Shown here one piece after another: positions 26,819-37,539 of a stretch of 64,000 nucleotides of DNA. Made by a program: the position numbers and the translations under genes. The stretch covers positions 1 through 64,000 of the forward strand of contig NZ_MDFM01000018.1 of NCBI RefSeq assembly GCF_002939985.1. Reading direction: 5' to 3'. The number at the start of each line of letters is the position of its first letter. Position 1 is the first letter of the stretch. The notes below the pieces were generated by a model that saw nothing but the letters and a program-made list of their open reading frames with translations, was not told the origin of the DNA and did no database searches. This DNA comes from Xanthomonas hortorum pv. cynarae (GTDB lineage: Bacteria; Pseudomonadota; Gammaproteobacteria; Xanthomonadales; Xanthomonadaceae).

Positions 26819-28951
26819 TCAACCAATCACCCGCTTGAACGGCGGCAGCGCGTCGATAATGCGTTTGCCGTAGCGACGCGTCAGCAGGCGTGAGTCGAGG
26901 ATGATCACGCGGCCGTGGTCGTTGGAACTGCGGATCAAGCGGCCGGCGAATTGCGTGAGTGTGCGCAGCGCGTGCGGGATGGCGATCAGGTTGAAGGCGT
27001 TATGACCCCGGCTTTCCAGCCATTCGCTCAAGGTCGATGTCTGCGGGTCGGTCGGCACCGCGAACGGCACCTGGGTGATGACCACGGTGGTGCAGGCGTC
27101 GCCGGGTAGATCCAACCCTTCGCCAAAAGAATTCAAACCAAACAGCACCGAGCCCTCGCCGGCGGCAATGCGGCGCATGTGTTCGGTGATCAGTTGCGAC
27201 TTGTTGCCCTCGCCCTGCACCAGCACGCGGTTGCGCTGCGCCAGCGGCATCAGGTCGGCGACCTTTTCCATCTTCCAGCGCGAGGTGAACAGCACGATGC
27301 TGCCTTTGGCGGTCCAATCGAGTTCGCGCACCAGATAACGCGCGACTTCCTTCGGGTGCCCTTCGCGGTCGTCGGGGGTGACCGGGAAATTGGGCACGAT
27401 CAACTCGGCCTGATTCGGCAGATCGAACGGCGAGGCCAGTGAGGCCATTTCGGCGTGATCGGGCAAGCCGTTGTCGATGGCGAAGGATTGAAAATCGCCG
27501 CCGCCGGTGAGCGTGGCCGAGGTCATCACCACCGAATCCACTTCGTTCCAGATCATGGTGCGCAACACTTGCGCAGCCGACACCGGCGAGCAATGGCAGA
27601 TCAGATCGCCATCGCGCGACAGGGTGATCCAACGCGCCATCGGCGGCTGGCCTTCCTTGTCTTCGCGTCGCCAACCGCTCCACAGATTGTGTTGCTGCTC
27701 GGCCATTTCCAAGGCCATGCCGAGACTGCGCTGCAGGCGTTCGCGTGCGGAATCGTCCTGCTTGCCCTTGGCGATCGCACTGTGTGCGGCATGCACCCAG
27801 TTGAACAGCGCGCGGGTTTCTTCGCCGAGTTCTTCGATCGCCGGGCCCCACTGCGGCGGCAACTTGCCGTTGGCCGCGCGCCACAGCGGATCGCGCTCGC
27901 CGGGCTCGGGCTTCCACACATGTTCGACTTCGGTGTGGAAGGCCTTGAGCAATTTGGAGACGCGCGCGGCGACCTCGATCGCTTCGTTGGGCAGCAGGTT
28001 GCCGATCTTGTCCTTGTCCACCGCGCGGTATGCGGCGGCGATGAGAATCTGCAACCGGCCGGTGCGCCTGGCCATTTCGTCCAATGGCAGATTTGCCGCG
28101 CCCTGGTCGATTGCCACGCCGGCGATGTGATGGCCTTCGTCGAGTACCAGCAGCATATCGGCGGGCGGGGCGATCAACGGCTGGCCGTTTTCGGCATCGC
28201 CCAGCGACAGCGACGACAGCAGCAAGGCGTGGTTGGTGACCACGATCTGCGCCTCGCGCACATCGGTGCGCGCCTTGAGCACCGGGCACTGCGCGGCGTA
28301 GCTGCAGCGGCGGCCTGCACAACCGGAGGCAGGCGTGGTGATGCGCATGCGCAGCGGTACCGAGACCTGTTCGGGCGCGTCATCCAGGTCGCCGTTCCAG
28401 GTACGCGCGGCGTAGGCCTTGGCCAGACGTTTGGCCAGATCGGCATCGACGGGACTGAGCGGGCGGTCGTACAGCGCCTGCTCGTCTTCGAACATGGCGT
28501 TCTGGCTGGTGTCGCCTTCGAGTTCAGCCGCATTCCGGGTGCACAGATAGCGCGTGCGGCCCTTGGCCAGTGCCACGGTCGCTTCCAGGCCGGTGGCCTT
28601 GAGGAAGGCCGGGATATCGCGCTCCACCAGCTGCGATTGCAGCGCCACGGTGCCGGTGCTGATCACCAACTTTTTCTTGGTAGCCAGGGCGATCGGCACG
28701 CCAGCAGTGAGATAGCCCAGGCTCTTGCCGACGCCGGTGGGCGCCTCGGCAATGCCGATGCCGCCGGAGGTGGCAAGTGCGCGCGAGACCAGGCCGATCA
28801 TCTGGCTCTGCGCCCGCCGCGTGGCGAAGCCGGGCGTGTTGGCCTGCAGCTTGGCGTAAGCCTCGCGGATGCTGGCCTTGACCGGATCGGTCAGGCTGCG
28901 CTGGGGAGGGACGGGCGCCGACGGCGCGGCCGGTGGGGCGACTTCACTCAT
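26819..28951 (-). CDS. dinG: ATP-dependent DNA helicase DinG
   Basis: This 710-residue XPD-like superfamily 2 helicase has the Walker A motif EAPTGVGKSLGYL near residue 65. The iron-sulphur cysteines follow (RYLCTRN, then SGCAGRRCSYAAQCPV), and motif II reads VLDEGHH. Motifs V/VI are FGLNSFGEGLDLPGD and QFAGRLIRSSNDHGRV. DinG resolves R-loops and DNA secondary structures and is damage inducible in E. coli. ATG 28951 is clear. The length is normal for the family. It stands alone between the catalase and a small membrane pair. Confidence 0.94.
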   Translation of the reverse strand: MSEVAPPAAPSAPVPPQRSLTDPVKASIREAYAKLQANTPGFATRRAQSQMIGLVSRALATSGGIGIAEAPTGVGKSLGYLTAGVPIALATKKKLVISTGTVALQSQLVERDIPAFLKATGLEATVALAKGRTRYLCTRNAAELEGDTSQNAMFEDEQALYDRPLSPVDADLAKRLAKAYAARTWNGDLDDAPEQVSVPLRMRITTPASGCAGRRCSYAAQCPVLKARTDVREAQIVVTNHALLLSSLSLGDAENGQPLIAPPADMLLVLDEGHHIAGVAIDQGAANLPLDEMARRTGRLQILIAAAYRAVDKDKIGNLLPNEAIEVAARVSKLLKAFHTEVEHVWKPEPGERDPLWRAANGKLPPQWGPAIEELGEETRALFNWVHAAHSAIAKGKQDDSARERLQRSLGMALEMAEQQHNLWSGWRREDKEGQPPMARWITLSRDGDLICHCSPVSAAQVLRTMIWNEVDSVVMTSATLTGGGDFQSFAIDNGLPDHAEMASLASPFDLPNQAELIVPNFPVTPDDREGHPKEVARYLVRELDWTAKGSIVLFTSRWKMEKVADLMPLAQRNRVLVQGEGNKSQLITEHMRRIAAGEGSVLFGLNSFGEGLDLPGDACTTVVITQVPFAVPTDPQTSTLSEWLESRGHNAFNLIAIPHALRTLTQFAGRLIRSSNDHGRVIILDSRLLTRRYGKRIIDALPPFKRVIG

Positions 28952-29068
28952 CGCGCTATTTTCGCACGGACCGGCGCAGCGGCTGCGACCGGCGTGCGGA
29001 ACAACTGAACGCGGTTGTCTTTACCTAAGAGTGTCCATCAAAACTACTGCGCAGTTTTGTTCGCCACT

Positions 29069-29296
29069 CTAGGTACGTCGCGGCCAGGCGTAGCGCGCCC
29101 ACACCACGCCGATCACCACCATCGCCAGGCCCATGACCAGCATGCCGGCGCCCACACCGGTCGGCCCGAAGCGTTCGTACAAGCTGCCGCCCCGGTTGAC
29201 CGCCGCCAGGTTGTCTGGATACAGCAGCATCCAGATGCCTTGGCCACTGCTGACCAGGCCGACCACGGTCAGCCCCAGGGCCTTGATCGGAATCAT
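29069..29296 (-). CDS. Small membrane protein of the aroE operon
   Basis: This 75-residue protein has two hydrophobic helices (IPIKALGLTVVGLVSSGQGIW and GAGMLVMGLAMVVIGVVWA) and a positively charged end. Its ATG 29296 overlaps the stop of the preceding gene (29293) in an ATGA arrangement, which implies translational coupling. I do not recognise a family. It closes the minus-strand group aroE, 29293-29655 and this gene. Confidence 0.68.
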   Translation of the reverse strand: MIPIKALGLTVVGLVSSGQGIWMLLYPDNLAAVNRGGSLYERFGPTGVGAGMLVMGLAMVVIGVVWARYAWPRRT

Positions 29297-29655
29297 GGCC
29301 GCTCGCTGGCTGCGGGCGGTGAGCGTTGCAGGCTGAGCGCCAGCGTCCACACCAGCACGCCGATGCCCACGGCCTGCACGGCCATCAGCACGAAATGTGC
29401 GACACCGACCACCATGCTGATCTGGCGCACATTGCCTTGTTGCAGCAACAGCATCGGAATGGCCTGAAAGGCGACTTCAGCCAGCAAACAGCCCAGCAGC
29501 ACCCACAGCGCGGCCAGCCCGGCGCGCCGCAGCGACCCGCGCTGGGCACGCCACAGCAGCACCAGCCCCAACAGCAAGGCGATCAGCAGCGGCACGCGCG
29601 ACAGCAGGCTGGTGACCAGGGTCAGCAGGATATCGGTGACGGTCACGCTGCCCAC
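29293..29655 (-). CDS. Four-helix membrane protein of unknown function
   Basis: This 120-residue protein is nearly all hydrophobic, with probably three or four helices (LLIALLLGLVLLWRAQ, AALWVLLGCLLAEVAFQ, VVGVAHFVLMAVQAVGIGVLV). It starts at GTG 29655, a single base after the aroE stop, so it is cotranscribed with aroE. No family is recognised. The tight linkage to aroE is probably incidental operon packing. Confidence 0.68.
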   Translation of the reverse strand: MGSVTVTDILLTLVTSLLSRVPLLIALLLGLVLLWRAQRGSLRRAGLAALWVLLGCLLAEVAFQAIPMLLLQQGNVRQISMVVGVAHFVLMAVQAVGIGVLVWTLALSLQRSPPAASERP

Positions 29656-29656
29656 C

Positions 29657-30508
29657 TCAGTCGGCGCTGATCAGGACAGCATCGCGTGCGCGCAGCGCGG
29701 CGTAGACCGGGTTGGTGTCCGGGCGCACGCCGTGCCATAGCGCGAAGCTTTCGGCCGCCTGCTCGACCAGCATGCCCAGGCCGTCGATGGCGTAGCGGCA
29801 TTGCGCCGCACGTGCCCAGGCCAGGAAGGCGATGGCGGTTTCGCCATAGTTGAGATCGACCGCTGCGGTGAGGCTGTTGACCAGCCCCAACGGCAGCGAG
29901 AACGCACCAGCGTCGCGATCGCGCCCGGCGGCCGTGGCGTTGACGATCAGCTCGAAGTCGCCCAGATCGCGCAGGTCTTCGATATAGCGCGACATCACCC
30001 GCGCCGGTTCGCCCAGCGCATCGCACAACGCATCGGCGCGCTCGGGCGAACGATTGACCACCACCATTTCGGTGATGCCCGCTTCCAGCAATGCCGGCGC
30101 CACGCCGCGTGCGGCGCCACCGGCTCCCAGCAGCAACACGCGACGACCGCGCAGATCCAGCCCGTGGCGGTCGGTGAGATCGCGCACCAGGCCGGCGCCA
30201 TCGGTGTTGTCGCCCTGCCACTGGCCGTCGTTGCGCACCAGCGTGTTGACCGCGCCAGCCAGCCGCGCGCGGTCGCTCAGGCTGGCCGACAACGCACAGG
30301 CGGCCTCTTTCAGCGGCAGCGTGACGTTGGCGCCCTTGCCGCCTGCCTCGGCGAAGCGCTCCAGCGCGGCGGTGAACTCCTCCGGCGGCGCATCGATGGC
30401 GGTGTAGTCCAGCGCAATGCCGGTCTGCTTCCCGAAGTCGGCATGGATGGCCGGCGACAGCGAATGGGCGACGGGGTGACCGAACACGGCATAACGGGAT
30501 ACGGGCAT
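29657..30508 (-). CDS. aroE: Shikimate dehydrogenase
   Basis: This 283-residue NADP-dependent enzyme reduces 3-dehydroshikimate to shikimate in aromatic amino acid synthesis. Motifs: [14 protein letters not shown] with substrate-binding serines, [10 protein letters not shown] with the catalytic lysine, [13 protein letters not shown], the nucleotide fold [12 protein letters not shown] and the NADP-specific NRSPERA. The usual NATSAG motif reads NATAAGR here. The length is normal. It is divergently transcribed from the beta-propeller gene at 30561 with 52 bases between them, and leads a three-gene group. Confidence 0.95.
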   Translation of the reverse strand: MPVSRYAVFGHPVAHSLSPAIHADFGKQTGIALDYTAIDAPPEEFTAALERFAEAGGKGANVTLPLKEAACALSASLSDRARLAGAVNTLVRNDGQWQGDNTDGAGLVRDLTDRHGLDLRGRRVLLLGAGGAARGVAPALLEAGITEMVVVNRSPERADALCDALGEPARVMSRYIEDLRDLGDFELIVNATAAGRDRDAGAFSLPLGLVNSLTAAVDLNYGETAIAFLAWARAAQCRYAIDGLGMLVEQAAESFALWHGVRPDTNPVYAALRARDAVLISAD

Positions 30509-30560
30509 GAAACGTTCTCTGGTTGACTAGACTGTGCGCGACTTTAGGCAGGAACACCGC

Positions 30561-31442
30561 ATGCAATACCGATGGACGCTGCTCGCGCTGGCGGCAAGTT
30601 TACTCTTCGTCCCGGCTGCGTCGGGGCTTGCCGAGTTCGGCATCGAAGGCATGGGCGTGGTCTCCACGCCGGCCAACGAAGCACGTGCCACGTTGAGCCC
30701 GGACGGCCAGCGCATCGTCTGGGCCAGCGACCGCGCCGGGGGGGCCGGCGGTTGGGATCTGTGGCAGGCCCAGCTGAGCGGCGGGCGTTGGCAGAACGCG
30801 CAGCCGCTGCCGATCAACACCGCGCAGGACGAGACCTCGCCATTGTTCAGTGCCGATGGCCGCTGGCTGCTGTTCGCCTCCACCCGGCTCGGCGGTGCCG
30901 GTGGCGCGGATCTGTATCGCGCGCCGGTGGATGCGCAGGGCGGGATCGGTGCAGTGCAATCGCTGGGCGCGGTGGTCAACAGCCGGGGCAACGAGCGTTC
31001 CCCGACACTGTCGCTGGACGGCACGCGCCTGCTGTTCGCCAGCGATGGGCGCGGCGGTGCCGGCGGCATGGACGTGTTCGTGGCACGTTGGGACGGGCAG
31101 GCCTTCGTTGCACCGGCGCCGTTGAGCGCCATCAACAGCGCTGCCGATGAGCTGGATGCGACCTGGCTCGGCGATGGGCGCGGGCTGGTGTGGGCGCGCG
31201 GGCAGACAGATGGGCCCAGCCAGTTATTGCTGGCGACGTGCAAGAACGGGCATTACGGCGCGGGCCAGGCGTTGCCGCTGTCGTTCAACGGTCCGCAGGA
31301 ACGCACCTTCGGGGCGGTGGTGGATGCGGCCAAGCCGGGCGAGTTGCTGGTGACGGGCAGCGCGCGTGCACCGCGTGCCGGGCAACTGGATATCTACCGG
31401 ATGAAGGCGCCGGCGGTGGATGGGGATGCCAGTTGCCGTTGA
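30561..31442 (+). CDS. Secreted TolB-like PD40 beta-propeller protein
   Basis: This 293-residue protein has a signal peptide (WTLLALAASLLFVPAASG) and repeated PD40-type blades: ATLSPDGQRIVWASDR, PLFSADGRWLLFASTR, PTLSLDGTRLLFASDG and ATWLGDGRGLVWARG. Such propellers occur in TolB and in many periplasmic binding or scaffold proteins. ATG 30561, with CAGGAA ahead of it, is preferred over the upstream frame start at 30534. Its partner cannot be inferred from the neighbours. Confidence 0.83.
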   Translation: MQYRWTLLALAASLLFVPAASGLAEFGIEGMGVVSTPANEARATLSPDGQRIVWASDRAGGAGGWDLWQAQLSGGRWQNAQPLPINTAQDETSPLFSADGRWLLFASTRLGGAGGADLYRAPVDAQGGIGAVQSLGAVVNSRGNERSPTLSLDGTRLLFASDGRGGAGGMDVFVARWDGQAFVAPAPLSAINSAADELDATWLGDGRGLVWARGQTDGPSQLLLATCKNGHYGAGQALPLSFNGPQERTFGAVVDAAKPGELLVTGSARAPRAGQLDIYRMKAPAVDGDASCR

Positions 31443-31672
31443 GGGTGCATGGATGCGGGAAGTGAGACTGAGAGCGGCTGACAAAACTTACGTCACGCCG
31501 GTCCGTTGCAGGGGGGATGATCCGGGTCTTCGCTGCAGGGTGGCTGAGCTGCGGCTTGGCTACCGATTTGCGGCAGGGTCCTTGCCGGCCTGGCATCGCT
31601 GGGCACACCGCAAGTAAGGAGCGTTTAGACAATGCAGATGGATCACTTGTAGAGCCGATGATCTTCGACTTG

Positions 31673-32040
31673 GCTGCAAGGCCCTTGCCCGCCCACCGTC
31701 GCGGGACACGCCGCAAGTACGTCCGTGTAGGCTCTTACGCAGCATCCATGCCGCGTAAGGTCCCGCGACGGTGGGCAGGCAAGGACCAGTCGAGATAGTC
31801 GGCACGCATGGTTGCAAGCAAGGCATGGTGTGTTGTTTGGATAACGCTGCGGCCGATTAACTTCGCAACGCAAAACGCAACGCGATCAACAGGTAGGCCT
31901 TCATCAAACTACCGACCAACTTTCTGGTGCGGTGTCCTCACCGATTGCGGGACCGTGTGGCGGCATGGATGCCGCCACCGAGCCTACACGGACGTACTTG
32001 CGTCGTGTCCCGCGAGCGGTGAGGGCATCGCGCCCTCGAC
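31673..32040. repeat. Composite intergenic repeat element, copy 2
   Basis: This 368-base stretch matches the element at 2549-2915 from end to end with scattered substitutions and short indels. It has the same two-tier first hairpin, the same spacer, the perfect gtggcggcat/atgccgccac stem and the same closing module. The 31-base core is at 31704-31734 and, inverted, at 31980-32010. A more degenerate piece with similar words lies just before it at about 31520-31620. Nothing coding is visible in the gap 31443-32106. Confidence 0.87.
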
Positions 32041-32106
32041 TCACTAGCTTCTGACTGTATTAAATAAAATTCGGCTAGGGCTGCGATGCAGTGGTCATGA
32101 CCGCGC

Positions 32107-34626
32107 TCAATACACATCGCGCCGATAACGCCCCGCTGCGGTCAACGACTCCAGTCGCGTTTCGCCCAAAATCTCGCGTAGCGCGGCATCGACTTCGCGC
32201 GCCATGCTGTCCAGGCTGCCGCAGACGTACATCACCGCGCCGTGATCGATCCAGTGGCGTAGTGCATCGCCGGCTTCGCGCAGTTGATGCTGCACATAGC
32301 GCTTGTGCGCCTGGTCGCGCGAGAACACCCAATCCAGTTGGTGCAGATGACCACTGCGCTGCCAGGCCTGTAGTTCGTCGGCAAACAGCCGATCGTGCGT
32401 GGCATGACGTTCGCCGAACAGCAGCCAATGCCCGTGTACGCCTGCGAGTTCAGCCTCGCGCAACAAGCCGCGCAGGCCGGCGATGCCGGTGCCATTACCG
32501 ATCAACATCATCGGCGCGTGTTCGACACGATGGAAACCGGGATTGGTGCGCAGACGCGCATGCACGGGCGCGCCCACAGGCGCATGGCAGATCAGCCAAC
32601 CCGAGCCCAGACCGGGGCTGCCATCGGCGCAGGTGGTCAGGCGCACCACCGTAGTCGCAGTGCCATCGGCCGGCACGCTGGCCAGTGAGTAATCGCGGGT
32701 GGGGAGCCAGGCGCAGGCATCCAGCCACGTTTGTGGATCGGGAGTGGAGGCCGGCGGCGTTGTTGGCGGTTCCGGCAACACGCGCTCGGCAGCGGCTTGC
32801 TGCAGCGGCAGCAGCTGCGCGTGCACATGCACCAGCGCATCGGGCTGCAGCCCCCATGCGGCCAGACAGGCGCACACCTGCACGTCGGCATGCGCGGGCT
32901 GCACTTCGAGGATATCGCCAGCCTGCCAGTGCACATCGGCCGGCGGATGCAGATCGATGCGCCAGATCGGCGCGCCTTCGCTGCCCGGGTTGAGGTGGGT
33001 GCGCGATGACAGTGTCCAGTGCATCAGCGTCGGCCGCGTCAATGGGACGGCGGCAACCGGTGCGCCGGCGATCTGCCCCAACTGCGCATGCCACTGCGCC
33101 AGGGCCTGCGGATCGGCGTTGTCCATTTCCACTGCGGGGAACAACGGCTGCGCGCCCTGCGTGTTCAACCATTGCTCGATGCGCCGCGAAAACCCGCAAA
33201 ACTGCGCGTATTGCCGGTCGCCCAGCGCAAGCACCGCATACGCCAGCTGCGGCAACGCCAGTCGCTGACGCAGCAACTCACGCTCGAAACCGCGCGCCGC
33301 GTCCGGCGGCTCGCCATCGCCGAAGGTACTGACCACAAACAACGCATGCCGGGTGCCTTGCAGGTGCTGCGCGTCCAGCTGCGCCAGCGAGCGCACCTGC
33401 ACCGGCAGACCGGCGGCCTGCAAATGCCCGGCAGCCTGCCAGGCAAGGCGCTCGGCGAATCCGCTCTGACTGGCGAATCCGATCAACCACGGCTCGGCCT
33501 GCGAGGCCGCCGGTGCACTGTGCAATACAACGCGCGCGGCGCGCAGTTCGCGCTTCTTGCGGCGGCGATCCAGGTAGAGCATCCAGCCGGTGACGAAGAA
33601 CACCGACATGCCGACACTGGCCAGCATCACCACGATGCGACCCGGCAGACCGAAGAAACTCCCCGAATGCAGCGGGAACATGCTGACCAGCAACTGCTGA
33701 CCGTACGGCAGCAATGCGTAGTCCTGGCATTTCAGCAGAGTGCCGCTGGCCGGATCGATTTCCAGATTGTCGTAAGCACGATCGTGGTCGGGATTGTCGG
33801 GCAGGAATCGCGCGCTCAGCGGTTGCCCGATACGAGGAGGAATACGCAGATCCAGCGCAGAAATACGCGTGGCCGGAATGGAATCCAGAGTGCGCTGCAC
33901 GGCTACGAAATCCACCGTGGCCGGCCGATGATCGCGCCCGTCGCCACGCATCGCCGGCTCGGTGCCGAGCAAGGCCACCATGCCATCGCGATACCAGGTG
34001 TAGGACCAGGTCAGCCCGGTCAACGCAACCAGCAGATACACCAGCAGACACCAGGTGCCGAACACCCCGTGCAGGCTCCACAGAAAACTGCGCCCCTGCC
34101 GCCGCCATTCCACCGCCCACCAGGTGCGCAGACTCCACCAACGTCGCGGCCAACGCAGATACAGGCCCGATGCGCAGAAGAACAGCAGGATCAAGGTGCT
34201 TGCACCGGTCACTGCCTGACCGCGCTTGCCGGCAGTCAGATGACGATGCAGATCTTCGATAAATGCAAACGCACCGCTCAACCGGGGAGCGGCAACCTGT
34301 TCGCCAGTATAAGGATCGAAATACACCCGCCCGCCACCTTTGCCGGCCAGGCGTGCGGTGGACGGACGCGCGCCGGTGGGGTCGATCAGCATGCGCGTGA
34401 CCGCCTGCTGCTGGTCCAGATCGAGCTTGCGCAGCAATGCATCGATCGGCAACGGCCGCTCGCCTGACGCATGCCGCTGTGCCAATTGCGCGATGGCCGG
34501 ATTGGCCAACCGCACGATCTCGTTTTCGAACGACATCAACGCGCCGGTCAACCCCATCACCGACAGCACCAGCCCGGCGGTGATGCCGAGCAACCAGTGC
34601 AGTTGGAACAGAACGGTCTTGAACAC
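32107..34626 (-). CDS. PepSY-TM / flavodoxin / ferredoxin-reductase-type iron reductase
   Basis: This fusion of about 839 residues begins at GTG 34626 (FKTVLFQLHWLLGITAGLV). The N-terminal 400 residues are PepSY-TM with four membrane helices. They are followed by a flavodoxin domain (LIGFASQSGFAERLAWQAAG, VVSTFGDGEPPDAARGFE) and a sulfite-reductase-like FAD/NADPH half (TRDYSLASVP, LIGNGTGIAGLRGLL, MYVCGSLDSMAREVD). Such proteins move electrons from NADPH across the inner membrane, and many are siderophore or ferric reductases. A good Fur box lies 37 bases upstream of the start, which supports iron-repressed expression. Confidence 0.87.
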   Translation of the reverse strand: MFKTVLFQLHWLLGITAGLVLSVMGLTGALMSFENEIVRLANPAIAQLAQRHASGERPLPIDALLRKLDLDQQQAVTRMLIDPTGARPSTARLAGKGGGRVYFDPYTGEQVAAPRLSGAFAFIEDLHRHLTAGKRGQAVTGASTLILLFFCASGLYLRWPRRWWSLRTWWAVEWRRQGRSFLWSLHGVFGTWCLLVYLLVALTGLTWSYTWYRDGMVALLGTEPAMRGDGRDHRPATVDFVAVQRTLDSIPATRISALDLRIPPRIGQPLSARFLPDNPDHDRAYDNLEIDPASGTLLKCQDYALLPYGQQLLVSMFPLHSGSFFGLPGRIVVMLASVGMSVFFVTGWMLYLDRRRKKRELRAARVVLHSAPAASQAEPWLIGFASQSGFAERLAWQAAGHLQAAGLPVQVRSLAQLDAQHLQGTRHALFVVSTFGDGEPPDAARGFERELLRQRLALPQLAYAVLALGDRQYAQFCGFSRRIEQWLNTQGAQPLFPAVEMDNADPQALAQWHAQLGQIAGAPVAAVPLTRPTLMHWTLSSRTHLNPGSEGAPIWRIDLHPPADVHWQAGDILEVQPAHADVQVCACLAAWGLQPDALVHVHAQLLPLQQAAAERVLPEPPTTPPASTPDPQTWLDACAWLPTRDYSLASVPADGTATTVVRLTTCADGSPGLGSGWLICHAPVGAPVHARLRTNPGFHRVEHAPMMLIGNGTGIAGLRGLLREAELAGVHGHWLLFGERHATHDRLFADELQAWQRSGHLHQLDWVFSRDQAHKRYVQHQLREAGDALRHWIDHGAVMYVCGSLDSMAREVDAALREILGETRLESLTAAGRYRRDVY

Positions 34627-34662
34627 GCGCGAGCAGCCTGGAGCAGTAGGCTCGCCATTGTA

Positions 34663-34678
34663 GATGAGAATCGTTATC
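34663..34678. promoter_or_regulatory. Probable Fur box
   Basis: The sequence gatgagaatcgttatc matches the consensus stretch ATGATAATCATTATC at 13 of 15 positions. It lies just ahead of the PepSY/flavodoxin reductase gene, at a place consistent with promoter overlap. This predicts repression by Fur-Fe(II). Confidence 0.75.
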
Positions 34679-34786
34679 GCAGTTGGCGCACGGCTGGCGG
34701 TGCCGCGGCATTCGAATTCCGGCAAGCCACGCTTGATTACTGCTCGATCACCACCGTCATCCGCGTGCGTACTGGCTGCACGGGAA

Positions 34787-35788
<1,002 letters not shown>

Positions 35789-35863
35789 TCAGCAGCCGGC
35801 AAGTTTACGCCCGCCCTCTGTCGCTGGACGTGCTGCGACGCTGTGTCGCAGCGCTGCAACGGG

Positions 35864-36112
35864 TTAGATCACCCCACCGCCCAGGCCCAGGCGGATCACC
35901 CCGACCACGATCACCACGGCATTGAGCAGCAAGCCAGTCTTGGCACGCCCGCGGTTGCCGGCCGCGGTAAACAGCAGCGCGATCGCCGCGATCAGCGCGC
36001 CCACCGCCGCAAACGGAATCAGGAACCAGTTGCCCCAACCCAACAGGGGGATAAAGGCCAGAACCATCCACAGCAACGCCACAATGCCCCACAGCAGGCT
36101 GATCAATCCCAC
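35864..36112 (-). CDS. Small hydrophobic membrane protein
   Basis: This 82-residue protein contains about three hydrophobic segments (MGLISLLWGIVALLWMVL, WFLIPFAAVGALIAAIALLF and LLLNAVVIVVGVIRLGLGG) and very few charges. No family is recognised. It is a short stand-alone gene between hemB and a lipoprotein gene on the opposite strand. Integral inner-membrane location is likely. Confidence 0.62.
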   Translation of the reverse strand: MGLISLLWGIVALLWMVLAFIPLLGWGNWFLIPFAAVGALIAAIALLFTAAGNRGRAKTGLLLNAVVIVVGVIRLGLGGGVI

Positions 36113-36307
36113 GTGTCACCTCGTCATTCATAGAAGGCCTGAGCTTAGCGCCGCGCCCGCCAACACGCAGTGGGCAGGTGGTCACCCTGACCAATGGCGG
36201 CTTGGCGGCAGCCTCACATGGGCATGGCTAGGGTGCGGCAAAGTCCGGCACGATTCAGTCCGGGCGCCGGATCATCGCTGTCACTGTCCTTCAACAGGGG
36301 CTTCACC

Positions 36308-36754
36308 ATGAACAAGCATGTCGTCATCGTCGCTGGGCTTGCCATGCTCCTGGCCGGCTGCGCCAGCAGCTCCAAGGTCATGCTGGGCAAGGCGCGTGCG
36401 CCGATCGACCCGGCGCAGGTCCAGGTGTACTCCAATGCCCCGGTCGGCTCGGTGGAGATCGCCCAGCTCGAATCCACCAGCGCCGCCGGCTTCGGCACCC
36501 AGGGCCAGACCGATGCCGCCGTCATGCGGCTGAAGCGCGAAGCCGCCAAGCTCGGCGCCAACGGCGTAGTCATTGTGGGCGTAGGCTCGGAACGCTCCGG
36601 CGGCGGCTTGTCGGTGGGCGGCGGCAGCTACGGCGGACGCGTCGGCGGCGGGCTGGGGATCGGGATCCCGACTACGCAGAAACGCGCGGCGGGTATGGCG
36701 ATCTGGGTGCCTGCGGGGGTGGGTAATCCCACCAGTCCGTTGCCTGCGCGATAA
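36308..36754 (+). CDS. Outer-membrane lipoprotein with YbjQ/DUF4156-like core
   Basis: This 148-residue protein begins with a signal peptide ending in the lipobox LLAGC (MNKHVVIVAGLAMLLAGC). The mature part has VQVYSNAPVGSVEIAQLES and MRLKREAAKLGANGVVIVGVG, the pattern of small DUF4156/RcsF/YbjQ-type domains. A glycine-rich stretch (SGGGLSVGGGSYGGRVGGGLG) and IWVPAGVGNPTSPLP follow. ATG 36308 is supported by the start of the leader; the open frame begins at 36194. The function is unknown. Confidence 0.75.
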   Translation: MNKHVVIVAGLAMLLAGCASSSKVMLGKARAPIDPAQVQVYSNAPVGSVEIAQLESTSAAGFGTQGQTDAAVMRLKREAAKLGANGVVIVGVGSERSGGGLSVGGGSYGGRVGGGLGIGIPTTQKRAAGMAIWVPAGVGNPTSPLPAR

Positions 36755-37002
36755 AAGCTTTCTTTGGGTTCAGATATTCCGGCAAACGACCGGCATCAAA
36801 GGTGCTGGTCGTTCTTGTTGGCCAACTAGTGCGCCCACCCTGCGCCTGCCTGTAGTGAAACCCAAAATCGGATGCAGTATCCTCCGGGAGCAACTAGGTT
36901 GGGACCGGCTAAGCACTCGCTTGCTGTTGTCTCGGTACCACGCTCGTAGTCACTGATCTTGGCTGAGCGCAACTCTTCACCTCAGTCATCTAAGGAATAG
37001 TC

Positions 37003-37539
37003 ATGAAAAGCTGGATATGGATGTTGATGTTGGCGATGTGTTTCGTTGGACAAGCTGCGGCTCAAACCAAGGGGGTCAAGCTTGTCTGCCGATCCGATGA
37101 CCCATTTGTCTTCTGTACGCAGGGTTGCAAAGATCAAGACAAGAATTGGACACCGATAGATCCAATTAGCGCTACCTGGGTCGCTGTACCTGGCTATTGC
37201 CTTTTCCCCAGTCCATCACCCTGTTGTGCAGGTCCAGTGTGCCTTCAGGCTTGGACTCCAACTGCCATTGCAGCTCTTAAGCAATATCAAAGCATTTGCC
37301 CTCAAGCAAAAAAACAGGGCAAGTGGACGGGGCAGCAGCGACCCGAGAATGTTCCATTTTCTCACTGAGTACATATGCTCACTTGGTGGTTCTGCAAATA
37401 CAGCAGGGTGTAAAGCTTCGACGATGCGGACGACTTATCAAACGTGACTTTTCCTAAAGGGAGTTATGTTTGTTGTATCGAACCATCGCAATACTGCTTT
37501 AATGCTGCTGCAAGCATGAACGTTACAAATCACCACATC
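37003..37539 (+). pseudogene. Frameshifted cysteine-rich secreted protein
   Basis: The first frame codes for 121 residues with a signal peptide (MKSWIWMLMLAMCFVGQAAAQ) and six or more cysteines (CRSDDPFVFCTQGC, GYCLFPSPSPCC). It stops at 37368. Downstream, a second frame reads STYAHLVVLQIQQGVK (37365-37413), and the first frame then resumes with FDDADDLSNVTFPKGSYVCC and CFNAAASMN. Together this looks like one longer protein split by two compensating frameshifts. The intact 37003-37368 part may still be expressed. The region is AT-richer than its neighbours, which suggests recent transfer. No family is recognised. Confidence 0.6.

Noticed and set aside
27455..29008. 517-codon plus-strand frame opposite dinG
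   Set aside because: DinG motifs on the minus strand are complete; the plus frame has no domain signal.
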